Below, piece by piece: positions 33,112-42,133 of a stretch of DNA of 64,000 bases. Under the pieces are notes generated by a model. That model made no database searches. It was not told the DNA's origin and saw only the letters and a list, made by a program, of their open reading frames with translations. Position numbers and translations under genes: made by a program. Position 1 is the first letter of the stretch; each line of letters starts with the position of its first letter. Origin of the DNA: Ferranicluibacter quercicola (GTDB lineage: Bacteria; Pseudomonadota; Alphaproteobacteria; Rhizobiales; Rhizobiaceae); assembly GCF_021168455.1 (NCBI RefSeq), contig NZ_JAJOZR010000011.1, forward strand, positions 141,597-205,596, read 5' to 3'.

Positions 33112-34304
33112 GAAAGTCTCCGTCCAGCCGCACTGTCCCAGCCGGGAGCCAGGCGGACATGTTTGATCGCGCGACGATGGTAGGTATAGGCGAGGTGCAG
33201 CGTCCCGTCCGGCTCCTCGAGCAGCCAGGGATAGGACATTTCCTTGTTGCGGCCGTCGATGGAATCGTTCGACAGGCAGGTTCCCGGCCCCGTTTCGATA
33301 ACGAGCCGTTCCGGGAACGTCAGGCCGTCATCGGTCGAGAGGCAGAGGGCGACCGGTGCCCGCGGTACGCCCCAGACCGGCACGCAGCCGCCCGTGGGGT
33401 CCGCATCCGGCCGGTCGTCCGCCTCGCCGAGCTCGTCATAGAGCGAGGCGCGACGCTCCGACGACTGACTGGCATTGACGGGGTTGCAGATGATGGCGAG
33501 CCGGCCATCCCGCAGGCGGGTGGCGGCGATGGAGGAATTGTTGTTCGGCACATCCGTGGGGGCAGGCGCCGACCATGTCCGTCCGCCGTCCGTCGTCTCG
33601 GTGCGATAAATGAAATCGGCCTGCCGGCGGCGGAAGAAGGCGGCGTAGCGGTCTTCTCCGAGGCGGACCGGCCCGAGATGGACGCACCCGACGGAGGCGT
33701 CGATATCCTGCAGTCGCCATGTTTCGCCGCCATCTCCGGAGATCGCGACGGCGGCGGTGTCGTGGCTGCCGTTCCATTTCTGGTTCGGTCGCTGGATGCA
33801 GCGGAAGATCGGCAACAGCCAGGCGCCATCCGCCCGGACGACGATGCCGGCGCGCACGAAGCAGCCGCGCGGCAGGTCGAGATAGCGCCCGCCCGGCGCG
33901 GTGAGCACGAGCGGATCGTCGGCATCGCGAAAGACCTCGACCATCCGGATCCGGCATTCATCCTGATTTCCGGAGGGCTGTGCGGTGTGGAACAGCCACA
34001 GCCTGCCGTCCGGCGCGGCGAAGACCATCGGGTTCTGCTCGGAATGAGCCGGATCGTGGCTCAACCGCTGCGGCGGCCCCCAGGCCGATGCGCCTTTGGG
34101 GAGCACGCAGGCAAAGATCGAAATATCCGACTTTCCTTCCAGCGTACCGCCGAACCAGGCGCAGACGAGCGCGCCGTCCTCCAGGCGATGCAGAAAGGCG
34201 GCGTGGTTCTGAATCATCGGCGAGGGAAGCAGGGCTTCGTCCCGCCCTGAGGCCACGGGTAAAAGGGCTCCGCTCATGCCGCGGGCGATGTCTTCGGGAT
34301 TCAT
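33108..34304 (-). CDS. BNR-repeat (sialidase-like beta-propeller) protein, cytoplasmic
   Basis: The 398-residue protein belongs to the BNR_2 sialidase-like group. Asp-box repeats SGDGGETWRL, TDGGRTWSA and STDDGLTFPE mark blades of a six-bladed propeller, and the N-terminal half has SPMIQNHAAFLHRL and SEQNPMVFAAPDGRLWLFHT. I see no FRIP motif as in true sialidases and no signal peptide. It is therefore probably a cytoplasmic hydrolase or lyase acting on an imported glycoside or sugar acid rather than a secreted sialidase. The ATG at 34304 is chosen because GGAGG is 5 nt before it; ATGs at 34316 and 34325 lie in the same frame. It heads the operon with pdxA2 and adh and is divergent from the ABC transporter. 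Confidence 0.78.
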   Translation of the reverse strand: MNPEDIARGMSGALLPVASGRDEALLPSPMIQNHAAFLHRLEDGALVCAWFGGTLEGKSDISIFACVLPKGASAWGPPQRLSHDPAHSEQNPMVFAAPDGRLWLFHTAQPSGNQDECRIRMVEVFRDADDPLVLTAPGGRYLDLPRGCFVRAGIVVRADGAWLLPIFRCIQRPNQKWNGSHDTAAVAISGDGGETWRLQDIDASVGCVHLGPVRLGEDRYAAFFRRRQADFIYRTETTDGGRTWSAPAPTDVPNNNSSIAATRLRDGRLAIICNPVNASQSSERRASLYDELGEADDRPDADPTGGCVPVWGVPRAPVALCLSTDDGLTFPERLVIETGPGTCLSNDSIDGRNKEMSYPWLLEEPDGTLHLAYTYHRRAIKHVRLAPGWDSAAGRRLS

Positions 34305-34625
34305 CTCGTCCTCCATGGCCGCCAAAAGTCACGGAATTTGTCTAGTTGTCAAGTTTTGCAATGTCAAAGAAGCGTGGTATTCTCAACCTCTAAAATATTA
34401 TTGTGCTGAAAATATTGATTTATTTCACGGAAAATTTTTTGTGAGAAATGACATTCGAAATTAATTTGACAAACTCGTGGTGAGGTCCGATGGTATGGCC
34501 AGCCTAAGCGAGAGGAAGCTCGGGACAACGCACATGCCGGCCGGACGTTTCGAGCGGCAGCGCGACATCCATGCTCCGAGAGGGCCAGGGTCGCGGTCAA
34601 CGGATGGAAGAGGGAGGAGATTATC
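34305..34625. promoter_or_regulatory. AT-rich divergent control region between the BNR operon and the ABC operon
   Basis: This 321-bp region has no gene. On the minus strand TTGACA, 17 bp and TAGACA form a good promoter for the BNR operon within about 34336-34366, with a second TTGACA inside its spacer. On the plus strand TTTGACAAACTC near 34465 may be the -35 of the ABC operon. TTGACAA also occurs at the kinase promoter (29232), but it may be no more than a shared -35. The middle (34370-34470) is much richer in AT than its surroundings. Confidence 0.55.
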
Positions 34626-36125
34626 GTGAAGAAAACACTGATTCTCGGCGCGCTGATGATGTGCACCGCCTTGACGCCGGCATTTGCCGCGTCCGGCCCG
34701 GTCAAGATCGTGTTGGCTGAAGAGGCCGACCTGCTGGAGCCCTGCATGGCGACCCGCTCGAACATTGGGCGCGTGATCATGCAGAATGTCAGCGAGACGC
34801 TGACGGAACTCGACGTGCGCGGACAGCAGGGCGTCACCCCGCGGCTGGCCGAAAAGTGGGAGCAGAACGCCGACGGTTCCTGGCGTTTCCATCTCCGCCA
34901 GGGCGTCACCTTCTCCGACGGCACGGCCTTCGATGCCAAGGACGTGAAGCACAGCTTCGACCGGATCTTCAGCGACAAGAACGCCTGCGAATCCCGCCGG
35001 TATTTCGGCGGCATGAAGATCGAGGCGAAGATCGTCGACGATCATACGGTCGATTTCAACGCGGATCCCGTTCAGCCGATCCTGCCGCTCCTGATGTCGC
35101 TTGTCACCATCGTTCCCGAGGAGACGCCGCTGGAGTTCATCCGCGAGCCCGTCGGCACCGGACCGTACAAGCTCACCAACTGGACGCCGGGCCAGCAGAT
35201 CGTGCTGACCGCCCGCGACGACTACTGGGGCGCAAAGCCCGACGTGACGGAAGCGACCTATCTGTTCCGCGCCGATCCGTCCGTTCGCGCCGCGATGGTG
35301 CAGGCCGGCGAGGCGGATCTCGCGCCGTCGATCTCGCAGCTCGAAGCGACCAATGCGGCCACCGACCTGTCCTATCTCGACAGCGAGACCGTCTATCTGC
35401 GCATCGACCACAACATTCCGCCGCTCTCCGACGTGCGCGTCCGGCGTGCGCTGAACCTTGCGATCGACCGTCAGGCGTTCCTCGGAACGCTCGTGCCGGA
35501 AAGCGCAGTTCTCGCCACGGCCATCGTGCCGCCGACGACGCTCGGCTGGAACCCGGATGTGAAGCAATTCCCGTTCGATCCCGAAGGCGCAAAGAAGCTG
35601 CTCGCGGAAGCCAAGGCCGATGGCGTGCCGGTGGAGACGCCCATCGAGGTCATCGCCCGGTCGGCGAACTTCCCGAACGTCACGGAAATCATGGAAGCCA
35701 TCCAGGGCCAGCTCCAGGATGTCGGCTTCAAAATCAATCTGAAGTTCGTCGAAGTGGCCGAGCACGAGGGCTACTATTCCAAGCCTTTCAAGGAAGGCCG
35801 CGGCCCGCAGATCGTCGCCGCCATGCATGACAACTCGAAGGGCGATCCGTCGTTTTCGATGTTCTTCAAATATGCCACGGAAGGCACGCAGTCCGGCTTC
35901 TCCGATCCGAAGGTGGACGACCTGATCAAGCGGGCCTCGGCTGCCGTCGGCGACGAGCGGGCCAAGCTTTGGTCCGAAGTCATCGCCTACCTTCACGACG
36001 ATGTGGTGGCCGATGTCCTGCTCTTCCACATGGTCGGCTTCGCCCGTGTCTCCGAGCGTCTGACGTTTACGCCGACGATCGCAACGAACTCGACGCTCCA
36101 GCTGTCCGAGATCAAGATCAAGTAA
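34626..36125 (+). CDS. ABC transporter substrate-binding protein, peptide/opine/nickel class (SBP_bac_5)
   Basis: The 499-residue protein has a signal peptide (KKTLILGALMMCTALTPAFA) and the class C binding-protein plan: VKIVLAEEADLLEPCM, WRFHLRQGVTFSDGTAFDAK, GTGPYKLTNWTPGQQIVLTA and RVRRALNLAIDRQAFLG. Such proteins bind peptides, opines, glycosides or oligosaccharides in rhizobia. The GTG start at 34626 follows GGGAGGAG at 7 nt. It leads an operon with two permeases, a double ATPase and a DapA-superfamily enzyme. The divergent catabolic operon suggests the ligand is a sugar-acid derivative or glycoconjugate rather than a peptide. Confidence 0.92.
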   Translation: MKKTLILGALMMCTALTPAFAASGPVKIVLAEEADLLEPCMATRSNIGRVIMQNVSETLTELDVRGQQGVTPRLAEKWEQNADGSWRFHLRQGVTFSDGTAFDAKDVKHSFDRIFSDKNACESRRYFGGMKIEAKIVDDHTVDFNADPVQPILPLLMSLVTIVPEETPLEFIREPVGTGPYKLTNWTPGQQIVLTARDDYWGAKPDVTEATYLFRADPSVRAAMVQAGEADLAPSISQLEATNAATDLSYLDSETVYLRIDHNIPPLSDVRVRRALNLAIDRQAFLGTLVPESAVLATAIVPPTTLGWNPDVKQFPFDPEGAKKLLAEAKADGVPVETPIEVIARSANFPNVTEIMEAIQGQLQDVGFKINLKFVEVAEHEGYYSKPFKEGRGPQIVAAMHDNSKGDPSFSMFFKYATEGTQSGFSDPKVDDLIKRASAAVGDERAKLWSEVIAYLHDDVVADVLLFHMVGFARVSERLTFTPTIATNSTLQLSEIKIK

Positions 36126-36221
36126 GGCCGGATGGCGGGCGCTTCGCCGCCCGCCACGGCAGCACGGCAGCGGCGGGATGATCCCGCCGTCTCATGCCGC
36201 AGAGTTTCTGGCGAGGATGCC

Positions 36222-37136
36222 ATGTTAAGCTTCATTCGAAAACGCGCCATCGCCAGCCTGATCTCCCTCGTCGGATTGATCGTGCTGGTGTTCTTTCTTT
36301 CGCGGCTGACCGGCGATCCGGCCGCGCTCTTCCTGCCCGTCGAGGCTTCGGCCGAACTGAAGCAGCAGTTCCGCGAGCTGCATGGGCTCAACGATCCGCT
36401 GATGGTGCAATTCGCGCATTATGTCGGCGATGTCCTCACCGGCAATTTCGGCGAGTCGCTGCGCAAGGCGCGTCCGGCGCTCGACGTGGTGCTCGAAGCC
36501 TTCGTGTGGACGCTCTGGCTTGCCGCCATCACCATGTCGCTCGTCACGGGCGCGGCCATCCTCGTCGGTTCGCTCGCCGCCTTTCGCGCGGGCGGCTTCT
36601 TCGACCGCTTCTCGTCGATCGTCTCGCTCATCGGCGCTTCCGTGCCGGATTTCTGGCTCGCGATCGTCGCGATCGTCGTTTTCTCGGTCAATCTCGCCTG
36701 GCTCCCCACGTCGGGCACGGGCTCGATCTGGCACTGGATCCTGCCGATCTGCGTGCTCTTCGTGCGGCCCTTCGGCATCATTGTCCAGATCGTGCGCGGC
36801 TCGATGATCGGGGCGCTCTCGTCCGCCTATGTCAAGACGGCGCGGGCGAAGGGCGTGAAGTCTGGGCCGATCATTTTCATCCACGCGCTGCGCAACGCCA
36901 TGCTGCCGATCATTACCGTCATCGGCGACCAGGCTGCCAGCCTGCTCAACGGTGCCGTCATCGTCGAGACGATCTTCGGCTTTCCCGGCGTCGGCAAGCT
37001 GATGATCGACAGCATCCTGCAGCGGGACTTCAACGTCGTGCTGGCGGCGATCCTGGTCACAGCACTCGCGATCTTCCTCATGAACCTGTTGATCGACCTC
37101 GCCTATGCGCTGCTCGATCCGCGCATCCGGCATTGA
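36222..37136 (+). CDS. ABC transporter permease, DppB type
   Basis: The 304-residue protein starts MLSFIRKRAIASLISLVGLI and has about six membrane helices, with the DppB signatures GDPAALFLPVEAS and LHGLNDPLMVQFAHYV early. The EAA loop ARAKGVKSGPIIFIHALRNA couples to the ATPase. The ATG at 36222 has GAGGA upstream; a frame open to 36132 lacks membrane character. It forms the channel with the next gene product, whose start follows 10 bp after this stop. Confidence 0.93.
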   Translation: MLSFIRKRAIASLISLVGLIVLVFFLSRLTGDPAALFLPVEASAELKQQFRELHGLNDPLMVQFAHYVGDVLTGNFGESLRKARPALDVVLEAFVWTLWLAAITMSLVTGAAILVGSLAAFRAGGFFDRFSSIVSLIGASVPDFWLAIVAIVVFSVNLAWLPTSGTGSIWHWILPICVLFVRPFGIIVQIVRGSMIGALSSAYVKTARAKGVKSGPIIFIHALRNAMLPIITVIGDQAASLLNGAVIVETIFGFPGVGKLMIDSILQRDFNVVLAAILVTALAIFLMNLLIDLAYALLDPRIRH

Positions 37137-37146
37137 GGAGAGACGC

Positions 37147-38070
37147 ATGACGCTCCAGACCATCGACGCGCCGCTGTCCGAAGACCCATCCTTCCTCGTG
37201 CGCATGGGCCGCATGCTGTGGGCCGACAAGTTCGCGCTGTGTGCCGCGCTCTTCCTTCTGATCGTCCTGCTCCTCGCCATCATCGGCCCACACTGGCTGG
37301 GCGATCTCGCGACCAAACAGAACCTGCGCGGCCGCAACGCCGCCCCGTTCGACTGGGAGCGCGGCTGGGTGTGGTGGATGGGTGCCGACGCGCTCGGACG
37401 GCCGCTGCTCGCCCGCATCGTCGTGGCGACGCAGAACACGCTGATGGTCGCGGCAGGCGCCGTTGCCATCTCCTCCATCACCGGCACGCTGCTCGGCCTC
37501 ATCGCCGGCTTCTCCTCGCCGCGCGTCAACCAGATCATTATGCGACTGGCCGACGTGATCATGTCGTTCCCGTCGCTGCTGATCGCGGTCATCGTGCTCT
37601 ACGTTCTCGGCGCCTCGATCCTCAACCTCATGCTGGTGCTCGCCATCACGCGCATCCCCGTCTATCTCCGCACCACGCGGGCCGAGGTGCTGGAAATCCG
37701 CGAGCGGATGTTCGTGCAAGCCGCGCGGGTCATGGGCGCGTCCAGCAAGCGCATCCTCTTCCGCCACATTCTGCCCGTGGTGCTGCCGACGCTGACGACG
37801 CTGGCGACGCTCGATTTCGCCTATGTCATGCTCGCCGAAAGCGCGCTGTCCTTCCTCGGCATCGGTATCCAGCCGCCGGAAATCACCTGGGGCCTGATGA
37901 TCGCGCAGGGGCGCCAGTACCTGCAGAATGCCTGGTGGCTGTCGTTCTGGCCGGGCCTTGCCATCATTCTCACGACCATGTCGCTGAATCTCCTGTCCAA
38001 CTGGATGCGGATCGCGCTCGATCCCGTGCAACGCTGGCGCCTCGAAATGAAGGGTCGCAAACATGGCTGA
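37147..38070 (+). CDS. ABC transporter permease, DppC type
   Basis: The 307-residue protein has an N-terminal cytoplasmic tail, a first helix FALCAALFLLIVLLLAIIGP, the periplasmic GADALGRPLLARIVVATQN stretch typical of DppC proteins, and an EAA loop at AARVMGASSKRILFRHILP. It pairs with the preceding permease. The ATG at 37147 follows GAGGAG. Its last 8 bases overlap the start of the ATPase gene. Confidence 0.94.
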   Translation: MTLQTIDAPLSEDPSFLVRMGRMLWADKFALCAALFLLIVLLLAIIGPHWLGDLATKQNLRGRNAAPFDWERGWVWWMGADALGRPLLARIVVATQNTLMVAAGAVAISSITGTLLGLIAGFSSPRVNQIIMRLADVIMSFPSLLIAVIVLYVLGASILNLMLVLAITRIPVYLRTTRAEVLEIRERMFVQAARVMGASSKRILFRHILPVVLPTLTTLATLDFAYVMLAESALSFLGIGIQPPEITWGLMIAQGRQYLQNAWWLSFWPGLAIILTTMSLNLLSNWMRIALDPVQRWRLEMKGRKHG

Positions 38071-39679
38071 CCATCTCCTGGAGGTCCGCAACCTCTCCGT
38101 GGAATTCCACACCGCCGTCGGCGTCGTGAAGGCGGTTCGCGACATCTCCTACCATCTGGATCGCGGCGAGACGCTGGCCATTCTCGGCGAGAGCGGCTCG
38201 GGCAAGTCCGTCTCGTCCTCCGCCATCATGAACCTCATCGACATGCCGCCGGGGCGGATCAGCGGCGGGCAGATCCTGCTCGACGGCGTCGATCTGCTGA
38301 CCATGCCGGCGCAGGCGCGGCGCGAGGTCAACGGCCGGCGCATCGCCATGATCTTTCAGGATCCGCTGAGCCACCTCAATCCGGTCTACACCGTGGGCTG
38401 GCAGATCCGCGAGGCGCTGACGGCGCATGGGACGGATGGCGCCAAGGCGCAGGCCGAAGCCCTGCGGCTGATGGGCCGCGTCGGCATTCCCGACCCGGAG
38501 CGCTCGCTCGACAAGTATCCGCACGAGTTCTCCGGCGGCCAGCGCCAGCGCGTCATGATCGCCATGGCGCTCGCGCTGCGGCCGGACCTGCTGATCGCGG
38601 ACGAGCCGACGACTGCGCTCGACGTGACCGTGCAGGCGGAGGTTCTGGCGCTGCTCGAAGAGCTGCAGCGGGAAACCGGCATGGCGATCCTGATCATCAC
38701 CCACGATCTCGGCGTCGTCGCCGAGGTCGCCGACCGCGTCGTCGTGATGGAGAAGGGGCAGCTGGTCGAAAGCGGTACGGTGCGCGACGTCTACCGCAAT
38801 CCCCAGCATCCCTATACCCGCAAGCTGATCGCGGCCGCCCCCGGAAAGGGCGAGATGCACGCGCCTCTGCTCCGGGTCGAGCCCGTGCTGCAGGTGCGCG
38901 ACGCCCGCAAGACCTATGGCGCCTTCGACGCGCTGAAGGGCGTCTCGTTCGATCTGATGCCCGGCGAGACGCTGGCGGTGGTGGGTGAGAGCGGATCGGG
39001 TAAATCGACGCTGGCGCGCATCCTGCTGCGCCTTGACGAGCCGACCAGCGGCAGCGCGCTGTGGAAGGGCAGGGACCTTTTCCAGATGGGCGCTGCGGAA
39101 CTCTACAAGCTGCGGCGCGACCTGCAGATGGTCTTTCAGGACCCGACGCAATCGCTGAACCCGCGCATGACCGTCTACCAGCTCGTGTCGGAAGCCTGGG
39201 TCATCCATCCGGATATCCTGCCCAAGGCCAAATGGCGCGCCCGCGTGGCGGAGCTCCTGGTGCAGGTCGGCCTCGGCCCGGAGCATATGGGGCGGTACCC
39301 GCACCAGTTTTCCGGCGGGCAGCGGCAGCGCATCGCGATTGCGCGGGCCCTGGCGCTGGAGCCGCAGCTCATCATCTGCGACGAGGCTGTCTCCGCGCTC
39401 GACGTGTCGGTACAGGCGCAGGTGATCGCGCTTCTCGACAATCTTCGCAAGACCATGGGCATCGCCTTCATCTTCATCGCGCACGACCTGCCGGTGGTGC
39501 GGGACTTCGCCGACCATGTGATGGTGATGCAGAACGGCAAGGTGGTGGAACTCGGCACCGTTCGCGAGGTCTTCGAGACCCCGCGCGAGGCCTATACGCA
39601 GGCGCTGCTCGCGGCCGGTCTCAACCCCGACCCCGACGTCCAGGCCGCCCATCGCGCCGCCCGCCTCCAGCGGGCCTGA
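38063..39679 (+). CDS. Fused double ABC ATPase, DppD-DppF type
   Basis: The 538-residue protein carries two complete nucleotide-binding domains. The first has Walker A GESGSGKSV, signature FSGGQRQRV and Walker B LLIADEPTTALD. The second begins near residue 275 with GESGSGKST, FSGGQRQRI and LIICDEAVSALD, where the usual proline after the Walker B glutamate is replaced by alanine. It powers the importer formed with the two permeases. Fusion of the D and F subunits is common in rhizobial opine and peptide systems. It overlaps the permease gene by 8 bp and is 45 bp from the DapA-superfamily gene. Confidence 0.94.
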   Translation: MADHLLEVRNLSVEFHTAVGVVKAVRDISYHLDRGETLAILGESGSGKSVSSSAIMNLIDMPPGRISGGQILLDGVDLLTMPAQARREVNGRRIAMIFQDPLSHLNPVYTVGWQIREALTAHGTDGAKAQAEALRLMGRVGIPDPERSLDKYPHEFSGGQRQRVMIAMALALRPDLLIADEPTTALDVTVQAEVLALLEELQRETGMAILIITHDLGVVAEVADRVVVMEKGQLVESGTVRDVYRNPQHPYTRKLIAAAPGKGEMHAPLLRVEPVLQVRDARKTYGAFDALKGVSFDLMPGETLAVVGESGSGKSTLARILLRLDEPTSGSALWKGRDLFQMGAAELYKLRRDLQMVFQDPTQSLNPRMTVYQLVSEAWVIHPDILPKAKWRARVAELLVQVGLGPEHMGRYPHQFSGGQRQRIAIARALALEPQLIICDEAVSALDVSVQAQVIALLDNLRKTMGIAFIFIAHDLPVVRDFADHVMVMQNGKVVELGTVREVFETPREAYTQALLAAGLNPDPDVQAAHRAARLQRA

Positions 39680-39724
39680 GGCCTGCGGCCCTTGCCGCAC
39701 CAATCGAGAATTCAGGAGAACGTC

Positions 39725-40612
39725 ATGTCCAAGAAAGCCTTCGTCGCGCTCGTCACCTGCTTCAACGACGATGAAACGATCAATTATGCCGCCACCCGCG
39801 CGCAGGTGCGCCGGCAGGTCGCGGCCGGCAACAACATCATGTGCGCCGGCACGAATGGCGACTTCTCGGCACTGACCTATGACGAGAAGGTGCGGTTGAC
39901 GGAAGAGGTGGTGGACGAGGTCGGCGGCAAGGTCGATGTCATCGTCAATGCAGGCATGCCGGCGACCTTCGAGACGCTGAAGCTCGCCCGGGAATTCGAC
40001 CGCATCGGCGTGACCGGCATCGCCGTCATCACGCCCTTCTTCATCGCGTGCACGCAGGATGGCCTGATCCGGCATTTCTCGACGGTCGCGGATGCGGTGC
40101 AGACGCCGGTCTATCTCTACGACATCCCCGCCCGCACGCAGAACCACATCGAGCCGGAAACGGCGCGGGCGCTGTCCGCGCATGGCAACATCGCCGGCAT
40201 CAAGGATTCGGGCGGCGCCAAGGAGACGCTGGAGGCCTATCTCGCAGTCGGCAAAAGCGTCGAGGGCTTCGAGGTCTATTCCGGTCCGGACCATCTCGTG
40301 CTCTGGTCACTGCAGAACGGTGCCGCAGGCTGCATCTCCGGTCTCGGCAATGCCATGCCGGACGTGCTCTCCGGCATCCTCAACGCCTTCAACAGCGGCG
40401 ATATCGCCGAGGCGGAGCGCCAGCAGGCGATCTACACCGCATTCCGCACCGACCTCTACGCGCTCGGTTTTCCCCCGGCGCTGGTCAAGCGGGCGCTCTA
40501 CCTCACCGACCCCTCTGTCGGCGCCAGCCGCCAGCCGGCCTTGCTGCCCGACCGCGCGCAGGATGAAAAGATCGCCGTCATCCTTCAGCGCTACGGTCTC
40601 GCGACGGCCTGA
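39725..40612 (+). CDS. DapA-superfamily class I aldolase/lyase linked to the ABC operon
   Basis: The 295-residue TIM-barrel protein has the Schiff-base lysine K160 in GIKDSGG, the catalytic tyrosine Y132 in LYDIPARTQ and the GTNGDFSALT form of the GTTGE loop at about 42-51. The family contains dihydrodipicolinate synthase, N-acetylneuraminate lyase and 2-keto-3-deoxy-sugar-acid aldolases. Location at the end of a carbohydrate-type transporter operon argues for cleavage of a 2-keto-3-deoxy acid or related compound to pyruvate plus an aldehyde, not for lysine synthesis. AGGAG is 6 nt before the ATG at 39725. The substrate is unknown. Confidence 0.87.
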   Translation: MSKKAFVALVTCFNDDETINYAATRAQVRRQVAAGNNIMCAGTNGDFSALTYDEKVRLTEEVVDEVGGKVDVIVNAGMPATFETLKLAREFDRIGVTGIAVITPFFIACTQDGLIRHFSTVADAVQTPVYLYDIPARTQNHIEPETARALSAHGNIAGIKDSGGAKETLEAYLAVGKSVEGFEVYSGPDHLVLWSLQNGAAGCISGLGNAMPDVLSGILNAFNSGDIAEAERQQAIYTAFRTDLYALGFPPALVKRALYLTDPSVGASRQPALLPDRAQDEKIAVILQRYGLATA

Positions 40613-40665
40613 TCGGCGTTCTCGAGATTTCCCGCGGGACATCGCAAAAAGATGCCTGCTGCAAC

Positions 40666-40694
40666 TGGACAAGCCGGACGAAGGTCTTTATACG
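40666..40694 (+). promoter_or_regulatory. Promoter of tRNA-Lys copy 2
   Basis: TGGACA (40666-40671) and TATACG (40689-40694) with a 17-bp spacer match the promoter of copy 1. Flanking sequence from caactggacaagccg to about 55 bp downstream is also nearly the same, which shows that the tRNA and its promoter were duplicated together. Confidence 0.7.
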
Positions 40695-40747
40695 CCCGGT
40701 CACACCGCAGCGATGCCGTGTGACACTGCGAACAAGCGGTGTGGGAT

Positions 40748-40823
<76 letters not shown>

Positions 40824-41114
40824 AACTCTTTTACGGCACATTGCGATGATGTTTGACCGCGCTTCCGGCGCGGTTTTCGTCGTTTCCGTCTACCTCGGTC
40901 CGGGTCCTGCGTCTCCCAGCGGCGCGCCGCCATTGTCTCTCCCTCCGTCCAATTCTGAAAGGGCTCGCGGCCGCGATTCCGATCCCAGCAACTCTTGCTG
41001 AAATTCTCTGTATTTATTTTGTCGACAGAGATTGCTCGATTTGCTAATGCCTGTTCAACTGCGGGCAAGCGATGGGGAACATCGTCTTATCCGCGCTTCC
41101 CTAGGAGAGATGAG

Positions 41115-42050
41115 ATGACCGATTCCGTTTTCGCCGGCTGCATTCCCGCCCTAATGACGCCGTGCCTGCCCGATCGCACGCCGGACTTCGATGCGCTGGT
41201 GCGCAAGGGTCGCGAGCTGATCGATCTCGGCATGTCGGCCGTCGTCTATTGCGGATCGATGGGCGACTGGCCGCTCCTGACGGACGAACAGCGGCAGGAG
41301 GGCGTTCGGCGTCTGGTGGAGGCGGGCGTTCCCGTCATCGTCGGCACGGGCGCCGTCAGCACGGCCTCGGCTGCCGGGCATGCTGCGCATGCCGCGAAGG
41401 TCGGCGCCAAGGGGCTGATGGTCATTCCGCGGCTTCTGTCGCGCGGCTCGTCGCTCGCCGCCCAGAAGGATCACTTCTCGGCCGTTCTGAAAGCCGCCGA
41501 CGGCCTGCCGGCCGTCATCTACAACAGCCCCTATTACGGCTTCGCCACCCGCGCCGATCTCTTCTTCGCTCTGCGCGCCAGCTTCTCGAATCTCGTCGGC
41601 TTCAAGGAGTTCGGCGGCAAGGCCGACATGACCTATGCGGCCGAGAACATCACCACCGGCGATGACGATCTCATCCTCATGGTGGGCGTCGATACGGGCG
41701 TCTATCACGGCTTCGTCAATTGCGGCGCCGGCGGCGCCATCACCGGCATCGGCAATGCGCTTCCCAAGGAAGTCCTGCACCTCGTCGCGCTTTGCGAAAA
41801 GGCAGCGGCCGGCGACGCCGAGGCGCGCCGCGATGCGAAGGAGCTGGAAGAAGCGCTGTGGGTGCTTTCTACCTACGACGAAGGCCCGGACCTCGTCCTG
41901 CACTACAAATATCTGATGGTGCTGAACGGCGACGCGGAGTACGAGCTTCACTTCAACGAGGGCGATGCGCTGAGCGCCTCGCAGCGTCGCCACATCGAGA
42001 ACCAGTACACGCTGTTCAAGGCCTGGTACGCTTCGCGCTATCCCGCATAA
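41115..42050 (+). CDS. DapA-superfamily protein, possibly HypD-like pyrroline-4-hydroxy-2-carboxylate deaminase
   Basis: The 311-residue protein has the Schiff-base lysine K164 in VGFKEFGGKAD, the tyrosine Y136 in VIYNSPYYGF and the loop VYCGSMGDWPLLT. The GSMGDWPLL and FKEFGG signatures resemble, as far as I recall, the rhizobial HypD branch that deaminates pyrroline-4-hydroxy-2-carboxylate in hydroxyproline breakdown, but no other hydroxyproline genes are next to it. A sugar-acid aldolase is the alternative. It is only about 24% similar in motif detail to the DapA-type protein at 39725 by eye, so it is not a recent duplicate. AGGAGAG precedes the ATG. It is a single gene with its own strong terminator. 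Confidence 0.8.
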   Translation: MTDSVFAGCIPALMTPCLPDRTPDFDALVRKGRELIDLGMSAVVYCGSMGDWPLLTDEQRQEGVRRLVEAGVPVIVGTGAVSTASAAGHAAHAAKVGAKGLMVIPRLLSRGSSLAAQKDHFSAVLKAADGLPAVIYNSPYYGFATRADLFFALRASFSNLVGFKEFGGKADMTYAAENITTGDDDLILMVGVDTGVYHGFVNCGAGGAITGIGNALPKEVLHLVALCEKAAAGDAEARRDAKELEEALWVLSTYDEGPDLVLHYKYLMVLNGDAEYELHFNEGDALSASQRRHIENQYTLFKAWYASRYPA

Positions 42051-42073
42051 AAAGCCTCGCCTGACGACATGAA

Positions 42074-42107
42074 AAAGCCCATGCCGCTAACATGCGGCAT
42101 GGGCTTT
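42074..42107. terminator. Strong bidirectional terminator
   Basis: AAAGCCCATGCCGC and GCGGCATGGGCTTT form a perfect 14-bp stem around taacat, between the convergent DapA-like and aldo/keto reductase genes. Confidence 0.92.
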
Positions 42108-42133
42108 CGTCGTTTCAGGGCTTGTGTCTCAGC

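Noticed and set aside
33108..34304. A secreted sialidase (nanH)
   Set aside because: There is no signal peptide and no FRIP motif, and no sialic-acid genes lie nearby.
37970..40294. A 774-codon antisense frame over the double ATPase
   Set aside because: The plus strand has both Walker and signature motifs of an ABC ATPase; the antisense frame is a composition artefact.
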